Positions 8,311-17,458 of a stretch of 64,000 bases of DNA are shown piece by piece; position 1 is the stretch's first letter, and each line of letters begins with the position of its first letter. Location: assembly GCA_902781655.1 (NCBI GenBank), contig CACZJZ010000010.1, positions 1 through 64,000 on the forward strand, in the 5' to 3' direction. The notes below the pieces were generated by a model, which was not told the DNA's origin, ran no database searches, and saw only the letters and a program-made list of their open reading frames with translations. The translations under genes were made by a program, and so were the position numbers. The stretch comes from an uncultured Lachnospiraceae bacterium. GTDB taxonomy: Bacteria > Bacillota > Clostridia > Lachnospirales > Lachnospiraceae.

Positions 8311-9560
8311 GCGGAATGCCTGTGCAGCATACGGATGTAGTCGGTGGCGGTGATCCCCTCGGTGCGTTTGAAGAGGCGGGAGAAGTAGTTGGCATTTTCC
8401 ATGCCGCACGCCTCCGCGATCGCGGCGATATCTGTCCGCCCGGTGTTCATGAGGCGGACTGCGGCCTGGATCTTTCGCCGGTTGATGTAGTCGGTCAGGG
8501 TCTCGCCCATCTCCCGGCGGAACAGGCTGCAGAGATAGTTCCTGTTGAGGTGCATGGCTGCGGCAAGGTCAGTCAGGGTCAGGGATTCGTCTTCGTGAAC
8601 CCAGATATAGTGCAGAATGCGGCGCATCGTCGGAGAGTATCCGCTGGTGGAATGATTTTGAATGAGCATGCAGTATTGGCGGATCATGGCGCGCTGCAAC
8701 TGGCTGTGAAACAGGTCCTGATAGTTGGCATAGTTCTCGATACGGATACTGAATTTTCTCGATACCTGATCGATGTCGTAGGGGTGGATGCCGGCCTGCC
8801 GGGCGGCTATGCGGCAGAGAGTATTCATGATGATCAGATAGTTCTTCCCGTCGCGAAGAGTGCTGCCGCTGCGGCTGTTTAATCCCTGCCGCTCGAGGTC
8901 GGACAGCTTCTGCTCCGCTGTTTCCAGGCTTCCGCGCCGGATGGCGTCCAGCATTTCTTCCTCGATCCGGTAGCGTGACTCGACAGCGTCAAGGCGTGAA
9001 GGTGCGGAATCTTCAGCTTCGCGGACAAGAAGAACTGTATCGGCGGCGTCCGCCGCGACCGCCTCTTTGTGCCAGATCACTCCGGCGCCGGGAAAGACAG
9101 TCTGTACGGAGGCTGTGAGAAATGACTCCAGCATGGCAAGGTCGGTGATCAGCGGAATATCGTCATAGCAGGGGACAAGGGAATCAAATTCCGATGCCGG
9201 TATCTTCAGGGTATGGAAGAGATGAAGCAGATCTCTTTGGGCGGGCATCGCATGGAGGTAAGGACCGATCAGAAGCTGTGCAGAAGTCTCAGGATAGGGC
9301 AGGAGAATGTAATGGCACAGAAATGGGTCCTCAATCAGGCCTATCCTGATCTGGTCCGGCGAGGAAGGAGGCACCTGCGGCAGGACGGGATCGGGTTTCA
9401 GCATGATCATGGCGCGAATTCCATAGTCAGGCAGCGCGGCATTCTGTATGGGTGAAGAGACAAATTGCGTATGGACGCGAATTCCTTCGAAAAAGCGGCT
9501 GAGGAGCGTGTGCAGTGTGGCAGCAGGACCGGAAAAGCTGGAAATGGATTTGTTAGTCAT
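8223..9560 (-). CDS. AraC-family transcriptional regulator with a foreign C-terminal tail
   Basis: The 445-aa protein has an N-terminal sensor-like region of about 330 residues and two C-terminal helix-turn-helices: LTDLAAAMHLNRNYLCSLF and then DIAAIAEACGMENANYFSRLF followed by FKRTEGITATDYIR. The natural end should fall just after MLHRHS. The last 29 residues here are the ATPase gene read in another frame, so the stop codon has been lost to the fusion. Both DNA-binding helices are intact, so it may still work. GGGAGG lies 6 bases upstream of the ATG. It is divergent from the GPH symporter at 9817 and is the likely regulator of that glycan operon; a 256-base promoter region separates them. 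Confidence 0.85.
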   Translation of the reverse strand: MTNKSISSFSGPAATLHTLLSRFFEGIRVHTQFVSSPIQNAALPDYGIRAMIMLKPDPVLPQVPPSSPDQIRIGLIEDPFLCHYILLPYPETSAQLLIGPYLHAMPAQRDLLHLFHTLKIPASEFDSLVPCYDDIPLITDLAMLESFLTASVQTVFPGAGVIWHKEAVAADAADTVLLVREAEDSAPSRLDAVESRYRIEEEMLDAIRRGSLETAEQKLSDLERQGLNSRSGSTLRDGKNYLIIMNTLCRIAARQAGIHPYDIDQVSRKFSIRIENYANYQDLFHSQLQRAMIRQYCMLIQNHSTSGYSPTMRRILHYIWVHEDESLTLTDLAAAMHLNRNYLCSLFRREMGETLTDYINRRKIQAAVRLMNTGRTDIAAIAEACGMENANYFSRLFKRTEGITATDYIRMLHRHSASSRRYYQSHYGRQAVWKILPDGNDLPGA

Positions 9561-9816
9561 GCAGCAGCCTCCCTTGTATGTACGGAATATTTATGCTGGG
9601 AATCAGACCGACACCGGGGTGCCTGATCTTTCTTCTATTTATGGCCCGCCGATGAATTTTGTGAATTAAAATCTGTATATCGTGAATGTATCACATCCCT
9701 TCCTTTACTACAATCATACTAGCAATGGGCACAGGACGCCGGCCGCTGAGGCTGCACCCGCAGAAACAGCGGCTGCATGATGCCGCATAAAATCCATGGT
9801 TTGCAGGGAGGGCAGT

Positions 9817-11163
9817 ATGAGAAAAGAGAAGGCGAGGGAAGGCAGGTTTCCGGTCGGGAGATTCTTTGCCTGGAAGACAAGAGATGTATCGCTGGGATGC
9901 ATGACGATCATTCTGGGATATCTGAGTCTGTATGCCAGCACTTATCTGGGTGTTCCGGTCGGAGTCGTTGGCGCGCTGATGATGGGCAGTAAAATTTTCG
10001 ACGCGGTCACGGATCTGTTCGCAGGATATCTCGTGGACAATACCAATACGAGGCTTGGCAAGGCGAGGCCGTATGAATTTGCGCTGATTGGGGCCTGGGG
10101 CAGCACCATTCTGCTCTTCAGCTGCCCGGAGTCGTTCAGTATGACGGCAAAGTGTATCTGGATCTTTTCCATGTATACGCTGACCTTTTCGATATTCACC
10201 ACGCTGTTGGGCGCAGGACAGCAACCCTATATCGTCCGCGCGTTCGCAAACCGTGCGGAAATCATCAAGGTGTCTTCTTTTGGAGGAATTGTCAGCACGC
10301 TCGGCGCCGCGACGGTCTCGGTTTCTTTCCCGATTCTGGTGAAGCGTATTGCCGTCACGCCGGCCGGCTGGAGCAGGCTCGTGCTGATATTTGCAGTTCC
10401 GCTGGCAGTTCTGGGTATGCTGCGGTTTATCTTTGTCAAAGAGATCTACGAGCCGGCGGAGAGCAAGGGGAAAGCGGAGAAGGTTTCGCTGAAGCAGATC
10501 ATCTCCATGCTGAGAAAGAATCCCTATATATGGGATGTCGGCGTGATCGCCGGCGCGGTTCAGTTCATCATGGGCATGAATGCGGCGGTCTACTATTTCC
10601 AGTTTATTGTCGGAGATATCGCAGAATACAGCAAGCTGCAGGCGATGACGATCGTGATGCTTGCTCTCATGTTTGTCTTTCCGAAGATTATCCAGAAGAG
10701 AAGCGTCGGACAGCTTGTCGTCATGTTCAGCACGCTCGGAATCTGCGGCTATATTGTCAACTTCTTCGCCGGGAGCGGCATGGCAATGCTGATGGTCGCC
10801 TTCTTTGCGACAGGGCTTGCTCAGCTTCCAGGCTCATATCTTCAGTCTCCGATGCTGATGGAGTGCGCCGCTTACAACGAATCCATGGGACTGCCAAGAA
10901 TGGATTCCACTTCCGCGGCTGTGATGAACTTTCTGATGAAGGTAATGAACGCGGTCGGCGCCGGACTCCTCGGAGTTCTGCTGCAGGCATCCGGTTTTAT
11001 CGCCACAAAATCGGGCGAGACAGTGGTGCAGCCGGGAAGTGCGCTTATGATGATCCGCCTGCTGTACAGTGTGATTCCTGCCCTGGTGCTGCTCGCGACG
11101 ATTTTCGCCGCGAAGCATTTCGACGGCCTGGACAGAAAGCTGAAGGAGATCAAGCATGCGTGA
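9817..11163 (+). CDS. GPH-family sugar:cation symporter (MFS)
   Basis: The 448-aa membrane protein belongs to the glycoside-pentoside-hexuronide:cation symporters. Seen are about 12 hydrophobic spans, the GSKIFDAVTDLFAGYLVD loop after helix 2 with its conserved acidic residues, and TRLGKARPYE, a hallmark of the family. It would import a small glycoside or oligosaccharide coupled to H+ or Na+. The ATG at 9817 is used because AGGGAGG precedes it by 6 bases; a longer reading from 9796 has no site. It starts an operon with the GH2 gene, whose ATG overlaps its stop by 8 bases. Confidence 0.9.
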   Translation: MRKEKAREGRFPVGRFFAWKTRDVSLGCMTIILGYLSLYASTYLGVPVGVVGALMMGSKIFDAVTDLFAGYLVDNTNTRLGKARPYEFALIGAWGSTILLFSCPESFSMTAKCIWIFSMYTLTFSIFTTLLGAGQQPYIVRAFANRAEIIKVSSFGGIVSTLGAATVSVSFPILVKRIAVTPAGWSRLVLIFAVPLAVLGMLRFIFVKEIYEPAESKGKAEKVSLKQIISMLRKNPYIWDVGVIAGAVQFIMGMNAAVYYFQFIVGDIAEYSKLQAMTIVMLALMFVFPKIIQKRSVGQLVVMFSTLGICGYIVNFFAGSGMAMLMVAFFATGLAQLPGSYLQSPMLMECAAYNESMGLPRMDSTSAAVMNFLMKVMNAVGAGLLGVLLQASGFIATKSGETVVQPGSALMMIRLLYSVIPALVLLATIFAAKHFDGLDRKLKEIKHA

Positions 11164-13474
11164 GAGTCAATCGCTGAATCAGAACTGGAAATTTGCAAGG
11201 ACCGCGGAGATTCCGGCAGAGCTGCCGGAGGGCTGGGAGAGTGTCAGCCTGCCGCATACGTATAACGCGGCAGACGGGCAGGACGGCGGCAATGATTATT
11301 ACCGCGGACCGGCCGTCTACGTGCGGACGCTGCGAACGCCAGGGGAAAGCAAAAATAAAGAATTCTATCTTGAATGCCTCGGGGCCGCGATGACGGCGGA
11401 GGTGTTTCTGAACGGGACCAGGCTGTCCCGCCATGAGGGAGGCTTCTCCACCTTCCGCGTCAGGCTGACAGAGGCGCTCCGGCCGACGGGCTGCGACAAC
11501 CTGCTGGCCATCCGTGTGGATAATTCGGAGAATGACCGGGTGTATCCGCAGAAAGCGGATTTTACCTTCTATGGCGGCCTGTACCGGGATGTGAATCTGA
11601 TCACGGTGCCACAGGCGCACTTCGCCCTGATTCCGGATGGAACGCCGGGGATTCACGTGATTTCGGAGGTGGATCTGGCGCACCGGTCTGCTGCGGTTCA
11701 GGTTGACGTGCAGACGGAGGGCGTGGCTGACGGAGAGACAGTGGAGCTGCGCATCTTCGGAGCGGATGACGAAGATAGCCAGCATGCTGGAGGCGCCGCC
11801 TGTCAGACTGTTCGTGCTGCCGTCAGGGACAATCATGCCAGGGGAAGCTTCCATCTCGATCCGGTTCATCTGTGGGACGGCCTTGCGGATCCTTATCTGT
11901 ACACGGCGGAGGCGGTGCTGATCAGTGAGGGAGAGGCAGGAGACGAGGAAAGTGTACTCGATGCGGTCGGTACCAGATTCGGCGTCCGAAGCTTCCGGGT
12001 CGATCCGGAGAAAGGATTCTTTCTGAACGGAAGGCCGTATCCGCTGCGCGGAGTATCCCGCCATCAGGACAGGCTTGGCGTCGGCAATGCGATTACCCCG
12101 GCGATGATGGAGGGGGACATGGCCGTCATCCGGGACATTGGCGCCAACTCGCTGCGGCTTGCGCATTATCAGCAGGCGCAGGCATTTTATGATCTCTGCG
12201 ACGAGAACGGCATTCTGGTGTGGGCGGAGATTCCGTTCATCACAAAATTCATGGAGAAGGGCATCCAGAATACGCTGGGCCAGATGCGGGAGCTCATCAC
12301 GCAGTCCTCGAACCACCCTTCCATTTACTGCTGGGGACTGTCCAACGAGATCACCGCCAGCAGTCCGGTCACAAAGGAACTGATGGAGAATCACCGGATG
12401 CTGCAGAAGCTCTGCCATGAGATGGATCCGACCAGACCGACGGTCATGGCGCATGCGTTTATGCTGGAAAAGGACAGCCCGCTCATCGGGATCGCGGACC
12501 TCGGCTGCTACAACCTGTATTTTGGCTGGTATCTCGGAGAGCTGGATCAAAATGACAGTTTCCTGGATGAGTATCACAGCCTGTACCCGGAACGGGCGAT
12601 CGGACTTGCGGAGTACGGCGCGGACGCCAACATTCAGTTTCACGCGGAACATCCTGCGCAGGGAGATTACAGCGAGGAGTTTCAGTGTGTCTACCATGAG
12701 CACATGGTGAGAATGATTCAGGACAGGCCGTATCTGTGGACGACGTATGTCTGGAATCTGTTTGATTTTGCCGCGGACGGCCGGGACGAGGGCGGCAAGA
12801 AGGGACAAAATCAGAAGGGACTGGTGGAGTTCGATCACAAAACCCGGAAGGATGCGTTCTATCTCTACAAAGCGCTTTGGAGCAGGGAACCGTTCGTGCA
12901 TCTGTGCGGAAAGCGGTTTGTGAACCGCGCAGGGGAGACGACGCGGGTCCGGGTCTATACGAATCAGGAACGCGTCACGCTCTATGACGGGACACGGATC
13001 GTGGCAAGAAAAGAGCGTCAGGATGCGGCGCAGCCGGGAGTGTTCCTGTTTGATGTCCCGCTGCATGCAGAGATGTATCTGTCGGTCGTGGCGGATTCCG
13101 GCGGACAGACGGTGCGGGATGAGATGACTCTGCGGCAGGTTCCGGAGCCGGATCTTTCCTATCAATTCGGGGGCGCCGGAGCGGTTGTGAACTGGTTTGA
13201 CAAAATCACTATTGATCCGGCCTACTATTCCATCCGCGATACGCTGGGCGAACTCGAACAGAATCCGGGGACAAAGACCATCGTGGACCGGATGATGCAG
13301 AGGGCCGTGGCGAGCCGCGGGGATGTGGCGAAGAGCACGGCCGGAAACCGTGCGCTGCAGCAGATGATGGCAGGCATGACGCTGGAGTCTCTGCTGAAGA
13401 AGGCAGGGAGCAACGTGATCTCGCCGGAGATGATGCAGACAATCAATGAGGCACTGCAGAAAGTAAAGAAATAG
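11156..13474 (+). CDS. Glycoside hydrolase family 2 enzyme with a C-terminal helical module
   Basis: The 772-aa enzyme has the GH2 order of sugar-binding jelly roll (1-180), immunoglobulin-like domain and TIM barrel. The acid/base is Glu398 in WGLSNEI and the nucleophile Glu486 in GLAEYGAD. The barrel start KGFFLNGRPYPLRGVSRHQD is typical of beta-galactosidase and beta-glucuronidase members. There is no signal peptide, so it acts on imported sugar in the cytoplasm. Beyond the barrel, residues from about 690 form a small helical module ending INEALQKVKK, which reappears at the N-terminus of the next gene. It overlaps the symporter gene by 8 bases, implying coupled translation. Confidence 0.88.
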   Translation: MRESQSLNQNWKFARTAEIPAELPEGWESVSLPHTYNAADGQDGGNDYYRGPAVYVRTLRTPGESKNKEFYLECLGAAMTAEVFLNGTRLSRHEGGFSTFRVRLTEALRPTGCDNLLAIRVDNSENDRVYPQKADFTFYGGLYRDVNLITVPQAHFALIPDGTPGIHVISEVDLAHRSAAVQVDVQTEGVADGETVELRIFGADDEDSQHAGGAACQTVRAAVRDNHARGSFHLDPVHLWDGLADPYLYTAEAVLISEGEAGDEESVLDAVGTRFGVRSFRVDPEKGFFLNGRPYPLRGVSRHQDRLGVGNAITPAMMEGDMAVIRDIGANSLRLAHYQQAQAFYDLCDENGILVWAEIPFITKFMEKGIQNTLGQMRELITQSSNHPSIYCWGLSNEITASSPVTKELMENHRMLQKLCHEMDPTRPTVMAHAFMLEKDSPLIGIADLGCYNLYFGWYLGELDQNDSFLDEYHSLYPERAIGLAEYGADANIQFHAEHPAQGDYSEEFQCVYHEHMVRMIQDRPYLWTTYVWNLFDFAADGRDEGGKKGQNQKGLVEFDHKTRKDAFYLYKALWSREPFVHLCGKRFVNRAGETTRVRVYTNQERVTLYDGTRIVARKERQDAAQPGVFLFDVPLHAEMYLSVVADSGGQTVRDEMTLRQVPEPDLSYQFGGAGAVVNWFDKITIDPAYYSIRDTLGELEQNPGTKTIVDRMMQRAVASRGDVAKSTAGNRALQQMMAGMTLESLLKKAGSNVISPEMMQTINEALQKVKK

Positions 13475-13551
13475 ACGATGCCGCAAGGAACGCGGCACGG
13501 GATGTAAAAGCGGGGAAAGAGGGATAAAGGCGGGGGTAAGAGGGATCCATC

Positions 13552-14994
13552 ATGAAGTACGGGCTGGACATGACACTTGATGAAATCAATGCGGACGAGG
13601 ACTGCGCCGGAGCGGTCGACCGGATTTTGCCGGGGCTGCGGCAGAAGGTGATGCAGAATCCGATGGCAAGAACGCTGTCGCTCCGCAAGATTGCGCAGTA
13701 TGCCGGAGGAGCCTTCCCGTCCGCAGCGCTGGAGAGCGTGGATCAGGCACTTCAGAAAATCGGCGCGGGCAAGGGCAGAACGGATGCAGAGAAGCGGAAA
13801 ATAGCGCAGTATGAGGAAATCGCGGAGAAGGACCGGAGGCGGGCAGCATCGCGGGGAAGAAGTGTCTATGCGTATGAGAATATTCGCTTACAGCCGGACG
13901 GACAGAAAGAGAAGGTGAGGACTGCCATCGAGCCGGGGAAGCCGTTCTATGACACCAATGGGGAGCGGATTCAGGCACACGGCGGCTGTGTGGTCCGGCA
14001 GGACGACGCCTATTATTGGATCGGAGAGAACAAGGAGCACACCGACGGCGGAAAAGCCAGCACGATCTGGACATGGGGCATCCGCTGCTATCGCTCTGTC
14101 GATCTGATGAACTGGGAAGACCTCGGGCTCATCATTCCGCCGGTACTGGATGATCCGGATTCCTGCCTGTTTCCGGACAGACGGGTGGACAGACCGCATC
14201 TGTTCCGGAATGAGGAGACGAATCAATACGTAGTCTGGGTCAAGCTCTCCGGAAATGACGCCTGTTTTGCCGTGTTTGCCTCAGATGCGCTGACAGGGCC
14301 GTATCATCTGGAGCGGGAGGCATACAGACCGTTTGACCTGGAGGTTGGAGATTTTGACATCGCACTGGATGAGACCACCGGAAAGCGGTACCTGTTCCTG
14401 GCGGCGGGGCAGAGGGGAGTTGTGACGCTGGAGCTGACCAGGGACGGTCTTGGCGCGGAGCGGTGCATCACATCATCGTATACCGGGCTGCACGCGCCGT
14501 TTGCCCGGGAGGGAATCGCGATGTTTGAAAGGGAGGGGGTTAAATTTATGCTGACCTCCGGAATGAGCGGATATATTCCGAATCAGAGCGACGCCGCGGC
14601 GGCGCAGCGCTGGACCGATCCCTTCCGGCCGGTCGGGGATCCCTTCCCGGACGATGCATCGCTGTCCTCCTGCAACAGCCAGTTCACACAGGTTCTCCGG
14701 ATTCCCGGCGCGGCTGATGAGTATATCGCCCTCTGCGACCGGTGGGTTCCGGATTATCCGATGGATCGGGAGAAGGAGATAATGTTCCGCCGGGTGATCG
14801 CGTCTCACTATGATCCGGCGCACTATTCCTGCACCGGAGAGGAGCAGGCCATGTTCGAGGCAGCGCCGGGGCTGGAGACCGCTGACACCTCGCGGGCGGA
14901 TTATGTGTGGCTGCCGATCCGGTTTGTTCAGGACGATCGGTCCGTCCGGCCCGTCATCGACTGGACTGACCGCTGGGTACCAGACATTTTGTAA
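13552..14994 (+). CDS. GH43-like beta-propeller glycosidase with an N-terminal helical module
   Basis: The 480-aa protein opens with an 80-residue helical module (TLDEINADE, then ESVDQALQKIGAGKG) like the tail of the preceding GH2. From about 125 it becomes a five-bladed propeller in the style of GH43 galactanases and xylosidases: IQAHGGCVVRQDDAYYWIG, DLMNWEDLG, RVDRPHLFRNEE and FAREGIAMFER. The Asp in RVDRPH and the Glu in REGIAM are candidate catalytic residues. It has no signal peptide. It begins 77 bases after the GH2 gene and is followed by another GH2 after 11 bases. Together the three should dismantle a galactose-containing or similar side chain; the exact linkage is not readable. Confidence 0.78.
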   Translation: MKYGLDMTLDEINADEDCAGAVDRILPGLRQKVMQNPMARTLSLRKIAQYAGGAFPSAALESVDQALQKIGAGKGRTDAEKRKIAQYEEIAEKDRRRAASRGRSVYAYENIRLQPDGQKEKVRTAIEPGKPFYDTNGERIQAHGGCVVRQDDAYYWIGENKEHTDGGKASTIWTWGIRCYRSVDLMNWEDLGLIIPPVLDDPDSCLFPDRRVDRPHLFRNEETNQYVVWVKLSGNDACFAVFASDALTGPYHLEREAYRPFDLEVGDFDIALDETTGKRYLFLAAGQRGVVTLELTRDGLGAERCITSSYTGLHAPFAREGIAMFEREGVKFMLTSGMSGYIPNQSDAAAAQRWTDPFRPVGDPFPDDASLSSCNSQFTQVLRIPGAADEYIALCDRWVPDYPMDREKEIMFRRVIASHYDPAHYSCTGEEQAMFEAAPGLETADTSRADYVWLPIRFVQDDRSVRPVIDWTDRWVPDIL

Positions 14995-15005
14995 GAGAGG
15001 TCACC

Positions 15006-17438
15006 ATGAAGGCAATAGATTTTAACTGCAACTGGCACTTTTCCGATGCTCTTACCGGAAGAGAAGAAAACGTCGTGCTTCCGCATGATGCGATGATCAA
15101 CACGAAGAGAGTGCCGGGAGGACATACGTATTTCCTTCTGGCCGGTTTTCAGGGTGGAGATTATGTGTATCGCAAAACCCTGGAAGTTACGCCGGAACTG
15201 GAAGGAAAGAAGCTGGTTCTGGAGTTTGAAGCCGTGTACTGCATGACGGAAGTCTTCGTCAATGGAATAAAAGCGGCAGAAAAAGCCTACGGCTTCACCC
15301 CGTTTGCGGTGGATCTCAATCCTTATATCAGGGTTGGAAAAAATCTGATCGAGGTGATCGCCAGGGTTCCGAAGGAAGGCCACGGGAGATGGTACACCGG
15401 AGGAGGAATCTATCGCCCGGTGCACCTCCTGGTGGGTGAAAGCTCGTACATCAAACGGTATGGAGTCAGAGTGACGACAAAATCGATCCATCCAGCAGTG
15501 GTTGAGACTGAAATTCTTACCTGTGGCGGCGATGAGGCAGAGATTGCCATCTATGAGAAGACAACCGACCGGCTTGTGGTCTTCGGCACGGCGGCGATAC
15601 AGAATGGCAGAGCAGTCAGGCAGTTTCAGATCGATCATGCCCTTCTCTGGAGCGCGGAGGAGCCAAATCTGTATCTCGCGACAGTGAAGCTGCTGGAGAA
15701 CGGCGCTGTGCGCGATACGATCACGGAACAATTCGGAATTCGGACACTCGCCGTGGATCCGGAAAGAGGACTTCTGATCAATCAGCAATCGGTCTTTCTG
15801 CGCGGAGGATGCATTCACAATGACATGGGTGTCATCGGCGTCATCAATAACGATGCCACAGAACTCGAGCGCGCAAGAAAGATTAAGAAATCAGGATTTA
15901 ATGCCATCCGAAGCGCGCATCATCCGATGAGCCGCAGCCTGATGAAGGCCTGCGACGAAGTCGGTTTATATGTGATGGATGAGGCATTTGACTCCTGGTT
16001 TCGCATGAAGAACAGAAATCCTTATGTGCAGCATTTTGAAGAGGATTTCAAGACGGACACGACCGCAATGGTCCAGGACGCGTATAACCATCCGAGCGTG
16101 GTGATTTACTCGATCGGGAATGAAATACCTGAGGCGGGCAGTGTGAAAGGCGTCCGCATCGGAAAGGAGATAGTCGATACCATCCACAGTCTTGACAATG
16201 CGAGACTGACGACACTCTGCCCCAGTGTCCACTGGCTGAGGGAATATCTGGAGGGGACGCCATATCTGACCAGGGATGAGGACGAATGGATCGCAGAGAA
16301 TGCAGCCAATCGGGAGAAAGACTGGAATCATTATGTCAAAATATTCACCGGAGCGGTCAACAATCTTCCGGACAGTGAGAAGGGGCAGGTCTATCCGGAG
16401 ACCTATGTAAGGCAGGATGAGGAGGCGACCAGGAGACTGTATCCGTATCTCGACATCGCGGGATACAACTATTATGAGGAGCGGTATGAGAAGCTGCATG
16501 AGCTTCATCCGGAACGTGTGATTCTGGGAACAGAGACCAGGCATACAATGATGGTCAATACCATGCGGTTCGCCAGGACCCATCCGTATCTGATCGGAGA
16601 TTTTGTCTGGACACTTCAGGACCATCTCGGAGAAGCCAACTGCTGTAACCTGCACTATGATGAGTCGGAGAAGAACTATAAGGATTACCCCTGGCTGATC
16701 AATTACGGTGGGGTCATTGATATCAATGGAACGATTCTCCCGGCGATTCACCGCTATGAATTTGCCTGGGGTGAATATAGCGGGAAACCGAAGCACGGAC
16801 TTTTTCTTGCCAGCCAGCCGCCGATTCACAATGGAAAAGCGCCGCTGGTAGAGAGCTACCGCTGGACTGATACGGTGGACGGTTGGACGTATGAGGGCTT
16901 TGAGGGGAAGAAGACCTTTGTTGATGCTTATACCGACGCCGATACCGTGGCAGTATTCATTAATGGAAAACATGCCGGGACGGCAAAGGTCAGGGATTAT
17001 TTTGCCAAAATTCCGTGCACCTATGAGCCGGGCAAACTGATGGGAATCGGGTATGACCGGAATGGGCAGGAGCTCTATCGCACCACGTTGCATACCGCCG
17101 GACACGAGAATATCATCACTGTCCGAACAGAGCGGAAGGAACTGGATTCGGGCGGACAGGATTTTGCGTTTCTCGATGTTTCCATTACGGACAGGGAGGG
17201 CAATATCAAACTTCTGCCAGATCGCACGGTAACCATTCAGGTGGAAGGCGCGGGTAGATTACAGGGATTTGGCAGCGCGTATTACAAGAATGAAGAGTCC
17301 TATGATCAGAATCATCACAAGACCTGGCAGGGACGACTGCGGGCAGTTATCCGGAGCACAGAAGAAAAAGGGAGCATCAGAGTGACGTTTTCCAGCGAGG
17401 ACTGTGAAACGGCAGCTGTGATGCTCGAGGCAAAATAA
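15006..17438 (+). CDS. Glycoside hydrolase family 2 beta-galactosidase-like enzyme with DUF4982-type C-terminus
   Basis: The 810-aa protein begins with the compact GH2 form NWHFSDALTG then VVLPHDAMI, and GRWYTGGGIYRPVHLLV. The barrel holds acid/base Glu373 in YSIGNEIPEAG and nucleophile Glu510 in ILGTETRHT, followed by DFVWTLQDHLGEAN. After the barrel come a DUF4982-like sandwich (VDAYTDADTVAVFINGK) and a final domain with GRLQGFGSA. No signal peptide is present. It closes the first glycan operon, 11 bases after the GH43-like gene, and is a family match to the GH2 at 35,915, which lies in a parallel locus. Confidence 0.9.
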   Translation: MKAIDFNCNWHFSDALTGREENVVLPHDAMINTKRVPGGHTYFLLAGFQGGDYVYRKTLEVTPELEGKKLVLEFEAVYCMTEVFVNGIKAAEKAYGFTPFAVDLNPYIRVGKNLIEVIARVPKEGHGRWYTGGGIYRPVHLLVGESSYIKRYGVRVTTKSIHPAVVETEILTCGGDEAEIAIYEKTTDRLVVFGTAAIQNGRAVRQFQIDHALLWSAEEPNLYLATVKLLENGAVRDTITEQFGIRTLAVDPERGLLINQQSVFLRGGCIHNDMGVIGVINNDATELERARKIKKSGFNAIRSAHHPMSRSLMKACDEVGLYVMDEAFDSWFRMKNRNPYVQHFEEDFKTDTTAMVQDAYNHPSVVIYSIGNEIPEAGSVKGVRIGKEIVDTIHSLDNARLTTLCPSVHWLREYLEGTPYLTRDEDEWIAENAANREKDWNHYVKIFTGAVNNLPDSEKGQVYPETYVRQDEEATRRLYPYLDIAGYNYYEERYEKLHELHPERVILGTETRHTMMVNTMRFARTHPYLIGDFVWTLQDHLGEANCCNLHYDESEKNYKDYPWLINYGGVIDINGTILPAIHRYEFAWGEYSGKPKHGLFLASQPPIHNGKAPLVESYRWTDTVDGWTYEGFEGKKTFVDAYTDADTVAVFINGKHAGTAKVRDYFAKIPCTYEPGKLMGIGYDRNGQELYRTTLHTAGHENIITVRTERKELDSGGQDFAFLDVSITDREGNIKLLPDRTVTIQVEGAGRLQGFGSAYYKNEESYDQNHHKTWQGRLRAVIRSTEEKGSIRVTFSSEDCETAAVMLEAK

Positions 17439-17458
17439 GCGTTTTCAGCGGGCTTCGG

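Noticed and set aside
10152-11177. 341-residue open frame overlapping the first GPH symporter in another frame
   Set aside because: Arg/Cys/His-rich with no membrane pattern, while the overlapping symporter frame has family motifs.
11150-13498. 782-residue open frame on the minus strand opposite the GH2 gene
   Set aside because: High GC keeps stops rare on the opposite strand; the composition is Arg/His/Ile-rich and the plus-strand GH2 has intact catalytic motifs.
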